DNA from: Achromobacter agilis
Lineage (GTDB): Bacteria; Pseudomonadota; Gammaproteobacteria; Burkholderiales; Burkholderiaceae_B
DNA: 64,000 nucleotides
Direction of reading: 5' to 3'
NCBI RefSeq assembly: GCF_900496965.1
Contig: NZ_UFQB01000005.1
Location: forward strand, 248,001 to 312,000
The notes beneath the pieces were generated by a model. It did no database searches, was not told the DNA's origin, and saw only the letters and a program-made list of their open reading frames with translations. How positions within the stretch are numbered: position 1 is the stretch's first letter; every line of letters begins with the position of its first letter. Shown here one piece after another: positions 60,366-64,000 of the stretch. Position numbers and translations under genes: made by a program.

Positions 60366-63244
60366 AGTCACGCGCATTACGCATCACCCGCCTTGCCTGC
60401 GCCCTGGGCGCGCTGGGCGTGTCCCTGTCCGCCCAGGCGCAATACGGCGGGGACGCCGCCTGCCTGGAAAATGCTCCCTACGACAACTATGCCGCGCTGG
60501 ACTCGGGCTTGGGCAGCCCCTATATCAACGGCTGCATCCGCGCGCTGTCCGACCAACGCGCGGCGGTGCTGCTGCCGTCCGCCTTGGAAGGCGCCGGCCG
60601 GGTGCCTGGCGACGGCTCGCTGCGCCGCCACGCCTGGGGCTTCCTGGACCAGAATGGCCGGCTGGCGATCCCGCCGATCTTCGAAGCGGTACGCGATTTC
60701 CGCCACGGCCTGGCCGCCGTTAAATGGCAAGGCCTGTGGGGCTTCATCGATAGCCGCGGCCGGATGGCCGTGCGGCCGCAATTCCACGCGGTGCAGGACT
60801 TTGCGGAAATCGGCCTGGCCGTGGCCACGCTGGACGGCCGCCAGGAACTGATCGACCGCCAGGGCAATCGCGTGGGCGAACCGCTGGACGAGAGCGTGGC
60901 GTCCCTCAATCTGCAGGACGGCATACCCGCCCTCGCCACGGTGGACTACAAGCTGGAGTACCGCTCCAATACCGGCGAGCGCCGCTACGGCGATTCCCGC
61001 ATCCAGCTGACCGGGGCCTTCGGAAAGGGCTTGTACGTCGCGATGTCGGACGAGGGCCGGTATGGGCTGGTGGACCAACAGTGGAACTGGGTGCTGGAAC
61101 CCGTCTACCAGGACATCTCCGTCTCGCGCGACGAAGGCGTGCTGGCCACCGCCTACGGCCCGCGCGGCGCGGTGCTGCTGGACGCGGAAGGCAAGCCGGT
61201 CGGCGAGGACCAGAACTATCAAGACCTGGCGCCCCTGGGCAAGGCCTTCTGGAGCGCGGAACTGAGCCGCGGCAGCTACGTCATCCTGAATGCCGCGGGC
61301 GCGCCCGTGGCCAAACTGAAATCGGACGAGGCCTACGGATCCAAGCGCTACGGCGATATCCTCCTCTACCCGTCCGGCGGCAAGCTCATGGCGCTGGCGC
61401 CGGGCCGCAGCGAACCCTTGGCGCTGGGCGCGGACCTGTCCGTCGCCGCTGACGATGAAGGCTACGTGCTGTTCACGAACGCGGAGCGCGTGCCCGTCGG
61501 CCTGCTGACCCCCACGGGCGCCTGGCTCCATGGCGACACGGCGCCCGCGGGGCTGGACGAGGTCGGCCGGATGGAAGTGCAGCAAGGCAAGCTGTGGCTC
61601 TTCAAGGAGGCCGGGCTGCTCAACGTGCTGGATGGCGAAGGCCGCGTGCTGCTCAAGCCCGAGGCCGTCGCGGCCGCGCAGGAAATGGCGCTGAAGCAAT
61701 TGCCGCTGGACGTCCCCGGCGGCGCGCTCGGCCTGCTGGCCCAAGGCTATTGCCATTGCAGCAGCGAGACGGGCGCGGGCCTGGTGCTGGCCGACGGCAG
61801 CATCGCGGCGGATCCCTCCTGGACGGCGGTGATCCCGCTGGACGGCGCCGACGGCTACGACGACTACATGGCCCCGGCGCAAAGCGACCTCAAGGCGGAG
61901 CAACTGCGCTATGCCGCGGAAACGGCCGACGGCATGCGGCTGCTCGATGCCGCCGGCAAGCCGATGGACTTGCCCGTCCAACAACATATCGGGGCGTTCC
62001 GCCACGGCTATGCGCTGACCTACGCCGGCGGCGTGAACCGCATGATCGACCGCAACGGCAAAACCTACGCGCTGCCCGATTATTTCGAGACGGAAGTTGT
62101 CGCGCCCGGCGTGGTCCGCTTCCTGAAAACGGCGGCCGAGGACGCACGCTGGGGCCTGTACGACTTCGTCGCCGGCAAGGAGCTGTTGCCGCCCCGCTAC
62201 CAGACCATCGGCGACTTCCAGGATGGCCAGGCCATCGCGTCGCTCGGGCCGGATCGCGTGGGGATCGTCGACCGGCAAGGCCAATGGATCGTGCCGGCGA
62301 GCCACCATGCCGCGGAACGCGTCAACGCGCAGCTGTGGAAGGTGCAGCAGGCCGGCCCGCAGCAGGATGAGTACAAGCGCCCCACGGCCCTGTTCAATGC
62401 CCAGGGCCGTGCGCTGACCGCCTTCCTGCCCGGACTGCAGGCGGGCGCAGACGAAGACGGCGCCGTCACGGCCGGCGACGCCACGCACCGCTGGATCGTC
62501 TCTCCCGATGGCTCCGCCGCGCTGGACATGGAGGACGCCAACTACACTCGCCTCGGAGACTGGATGGCGATCCGCCGCGCCCAGCGCAGCGGCTACCTGA
62601 ACGCCCAGGGCGAGTGGCAGATCGCGCCCGGCTCCGCCGTCGCCGGCACGTTCCGCGGCTCGCCCGCCCGCGCGCTGCTGACGGGCAACGACGGCGCCCG
62701 CGTGATCGACGCGCAAGGCAAGACCGTCACCGCGCTGCCTGCCGGGGAATGGAGCTGGCCCATCGGTTCCCCTTCGCTGCTGCGGCGCTACTACGCCAAC
62801 GACCGGCAGAAGACGGACTATACGGGGCTCGACGGCAAGGCCCGTCTCACCGTCAACGGAAACGCATCCGGCTTTTCGGAAGGGTTCGCGGTGGCGCACC
62901 TGTCGAGCAACGCCATGCGCGCGATCGACGGCAAGGGCGCGTTGACCGGCCCTGCGTTCGATTCGCTGGGGCCGCTGCGCGAAGGCCTGGCGCCCGTCTA
63001 CACGGACAGCGCCTACGGCTACGCGAACAACGAAGGCCAGTTGGCCATCCTGCCCGCGTACGATGCCGTGTCGCTCTTCCAGGACCAGCGCGCCGTCGTG
63101 TCCACCATGGAGATGTCGATGATCATCGACCCGACCGGCAGGCAGGTCGCGCGCGTGGAAATGGAATGCGGCGTGCGCACGCTCTACGGCTCGCACAACC
63201 AGCGGCTGTGGCCGCTGACCCTGCCCAAGCGCTGCCGCAAGTAA
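60362..63244 (+). CDS. Exported WG-repeat protein 2 (960 residues)
   Basis: A paralogue-like protein with signal peptide ending SAQAQ and at least eight WG repeats (HAWGFLDQNGRLAIPPIF, GLWGFIDSRGRMAVRPQF, GRYGLVDQQWNWVLEPVY, SAYGYANNEGQLAILPAY). It lacks the Ala/Pro linker of protein 1. Both proteins end with a similar segment around a Cys (VVCDTVTILDNAGRITWP against MECGVRTLYGSHNQRLWP). The ATGA overlap with gene 1 suggests coupled translation and a joint role in the envelope. Confidence 0.85.
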   Translation: MKSRALRITRLACALGALGVSLSAQAQYGGDAACLENAPYDNYAALDSGLGSPYINGCIRALSDQRAAVLLPSALEGAGRVPGDGSLRRHAWGFLDQNGRLAIPPIFEAVRDFRHGLAAVKWQGLWGFIDSRGRMAVRPQFHAVQDFAEIGLAVATLDGRQELIDRQGNRVGEPLDESVASLNLQDGIPALATVDYKLEYRSNTGERRYGDSRIQLTGAFGKGLYVAMSDEGRYGLVDQQWNWVLEPVYQDISVSRDEGVLATAYGPRGAVLLDAEGKPVGEDQNYQDLAPLGKAFWSAELSRGSYVILNAAGAPVAKLKSDEAYGSKRYGDILLYPSGGKLMALAPGRSEPLALGADLSVAADDEGYVLFTNAERVPVGLLTPTGAWLHGDTAPAGLDEVGRMEVQQGKLWLFKEAGLLNVLDGEGRVLLKPEAVAAAQEMALKQLPLDVPGGALGLLAQGYCHCSSETGAGLVLADGSIAADPSWTAVIPLDGADGYDDYMAPAQSDLKAEQLRYAAETADGMRLLDAAGKPMDLPVQQHIGAFRHGYALTYAGGVNRMIDRNGKTYALPDYFETEVVAPGVVRFLKTAAEDARWGLYDFVAGKELLPPRYQTIGDFQDGQAIASLGPDRVGIVDRQGQWIVPASHHAAERVNAQLWKVQQAGPQQDEYKRPTALFNAQGRALTAFLPGLQAGADEDGAVTAGDATHRWIVSPDGSAALDMEDANYTRLGDWMAIRRAQRSGYLNAQGEWQIAPGSAVAGTFRGSPARALLTGNDGARVIDAQGKTVTALPAGEWSWPIGSPSLLRRYYANDRQKTDYTGLDGKARLTVNGNASGFSEGFAVAHLSSNAMRAIDGKGALTGPAFDSLGPLREGLAPVYTDSAYGYANNEGQLAILPAYDAVSLFQDQRAVVSTMEMSMIIDPTGRQVARVEMECGVRTLYGSHNQRLWPLTLPKRCRK

Positions 63245-63265
63245 CGCCCGGCCGGCGCTGGACGC

Positions 63266-64000
63266 CTATTGCGTGTCCAGCGCCAGGTAGCGGCGGGTCT
63301 GCACGATTTCCTCGCGCTCCTTGAAGCTGGTCAGCCGGTCGGCCAGCGCGCTGCTGTCTCCGGTCTGCCGGATGGCGACCAGCGTGGCCTGCATGGCATG
63401 GATGGCCGCGCGCTGCAGATCCGACGGAATGATGACCAGGCGGTACCCCATGGCCGCCAGGTCGGGCAGAGGCACCAGCGGCGTCTTGCCGCCATAGAAC
63501 ATATTGATGAGCTTCAGGCCCGGCAGGCGCTCGGCAATGACGCGGATCTGCTCCGGCGTCTCGGGCGCTTCCACGAAGAGCATGTCCGCCCCCGCCTTCA
63601 GATAGCGTTCCGCGCGGGACAGCGCGGCGTCGAAGCCTTCGACGGCGATCGCATCGGTGCGAGCGATGACCAGCGCATCGGCATCGCTCAACGTCTGCCG
63701 GGCGATGTGCACCTTGCGGCACATTTCGTCGGCGTCGATCAGGCTTTTGTCGTCCAGGTGGCCGCAGCGCTTGGGGAAGGACTGGTCTTCGATGTGGAAG
63801 GCCGCCACGCCGGCGCGCTCCATGATGCGCACGGTGCGTTCCACGTTGGCCGACCCGCCGAAGCCGGTATCGGCGTCCGCCACTACCGGCAGGCCGCTGG
63901 CGTCCACGATCTTCTCTACCCGGTCCATCACTTCGGTAAAGCTCAGCAGGCCGATGTCGGGATAGCCGGCCGCCCGCGCAATGGCGCCGCCGCTGGCGTA
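63266..64000 (-). CDS. Isocitrate lyase/PEP mutase family enzyme (partial at right edge)
   Basis: The frame runs to base 64000, so the N-terminus lies outside; 244 codons are visible. Family motifs are SGGAIARAAGYPDIGLLSFTE, VVADADTGFGG (metal-binding Asp cluster) and the catalytic KRCGH loop in SFPKRCGHLDDK, with ALVIARTDA and LFVEAPETPEQI after it. Members include 2-methylisocitrate lyase, oxaloacetate decarboxylase and carboxyphosphonoenolpyruvate mutase; the C-terminus ends earlier than in true isocitrate lyase. Exact reaction unresolved. Confidence 0.9.
   Translation of the reverse strand, partial: YASGGAIARAAGYPDIGLLSFTEVMDRVEKIVDASGLPVVADADTGFGGSANVERTVRIMERAGVAAFHIEDQSFPKRCGHLDDKSLIDADEMCRKVHIARQTLSDADALVIARTDAIAVEGFDAALSRAERYLKAGADMLFVEAPETPEQIRVIAERLPGLKLINMFYGGKTPLVPLPDLAAMGYRLVIIPSDLQRAAIHAMQATLVAIRQTGDSSALADRLTSFKEREEIVQTRRYLALDTQ

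Noticed and set aside
57216-63196. Minus-strand open frames of 934 and 939 codons opposite the WG-repeat genes
   Set aside because: The plus-strand frames have signal peptides and WG repeats; the antisense translations have neither and show only GC-driven composition.

Overview
The window is GC-rich chromosomal DNA that reads like a member of the Alcaligenaceae in the Burkholderiales (Bordetella/Achromobacter-like). The reasons are the dense catabolic gene content, orphan Bug/TctC-type periplasmic binding proteins, a BKACE (DUF849) enzyme, many LysR, AraC and GntR regulators and a large autotransporter. The genus is an inference from gene content; there is no rRNA here to settle it.

Layout. 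1-9.6 kb: a hipBA toxin-antitoxin pair (hipA runs off the left edge) with three evenly spaced operator palindromes, an SMP-30/Bug pair, a DUF2520 oxidoreductase, htpG with a recognisable sigma-32 promoter, a DKNYY-repeat protein and the xanthine permease xanP. 9.7-17.9 kb: a tRNA-Leu(CAA) gene followed by a composite island. The 3' part of the tRNA is repeated at 14381 and 17784, which splits the island into two modules. Module A has a VbhA-like antitoxin without its Fic toxin and a SIR2-STAND-TPR protein of low G+C. Module B has a compact vsr-methyltransferase-endonuclease operon of the Eco29kI type. Both modules end in homologous right arms placed 141 bp from their core repeats, and no integrase gene is present, so they look like non-autonomous defence islands.

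18.0-25.9 kb: a seven-gene minus-strand catabolic operon (two amino-acid-type ABC permeases, ATPase, binding protein, UxaA-type dehydratase, DapA-type lyase/dehydratase, Bug protein) with a divergent regulator carrying two GntR DNA-binding domains. 25.9-32.6 kb: a macrodomain protein and a 1996-residue autotransporter with about 18 glycine-rich repeats. 32.8-40.5 kb: regulators, a YjaB-type acetyltransferase, a HAD hydrolase, a cupin, a FUSC transporter, a solute-binding protein and ppiC, plus a lower-GC membrane-protein gene flanked by two related palindromes.

40.5-49.2 kb: a carbohydrate ABC transporter with an FGGY kinase, and divergently a BKACE - binding protein - SDR operon that could oxidise and cleave a beta-hydroxy acid. 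49.2-56.2 kb: DUF1254 lipoprotein, ureidoglycolate-lyase-like protein, a stand-alone integrase arm-type DNA-binding domain, cupin, MFS transporter and a divergent sensor kinase/response regulator pair. 56.4-64 kb: an ECF sigma factor, two giant translationally coupled exported WG-repeat proteins, and an isocitrate lyase/PEP mutase family enzyme cut by the right edge.

The strongest candidates for new biology are the tRNA-Leu defence modules (arms and cargo without integrase), the antitoxin gene fused by position to a SIR2-STAND system, the palindrome-flanked membrane gene, and the paired WG-repeat proteins.
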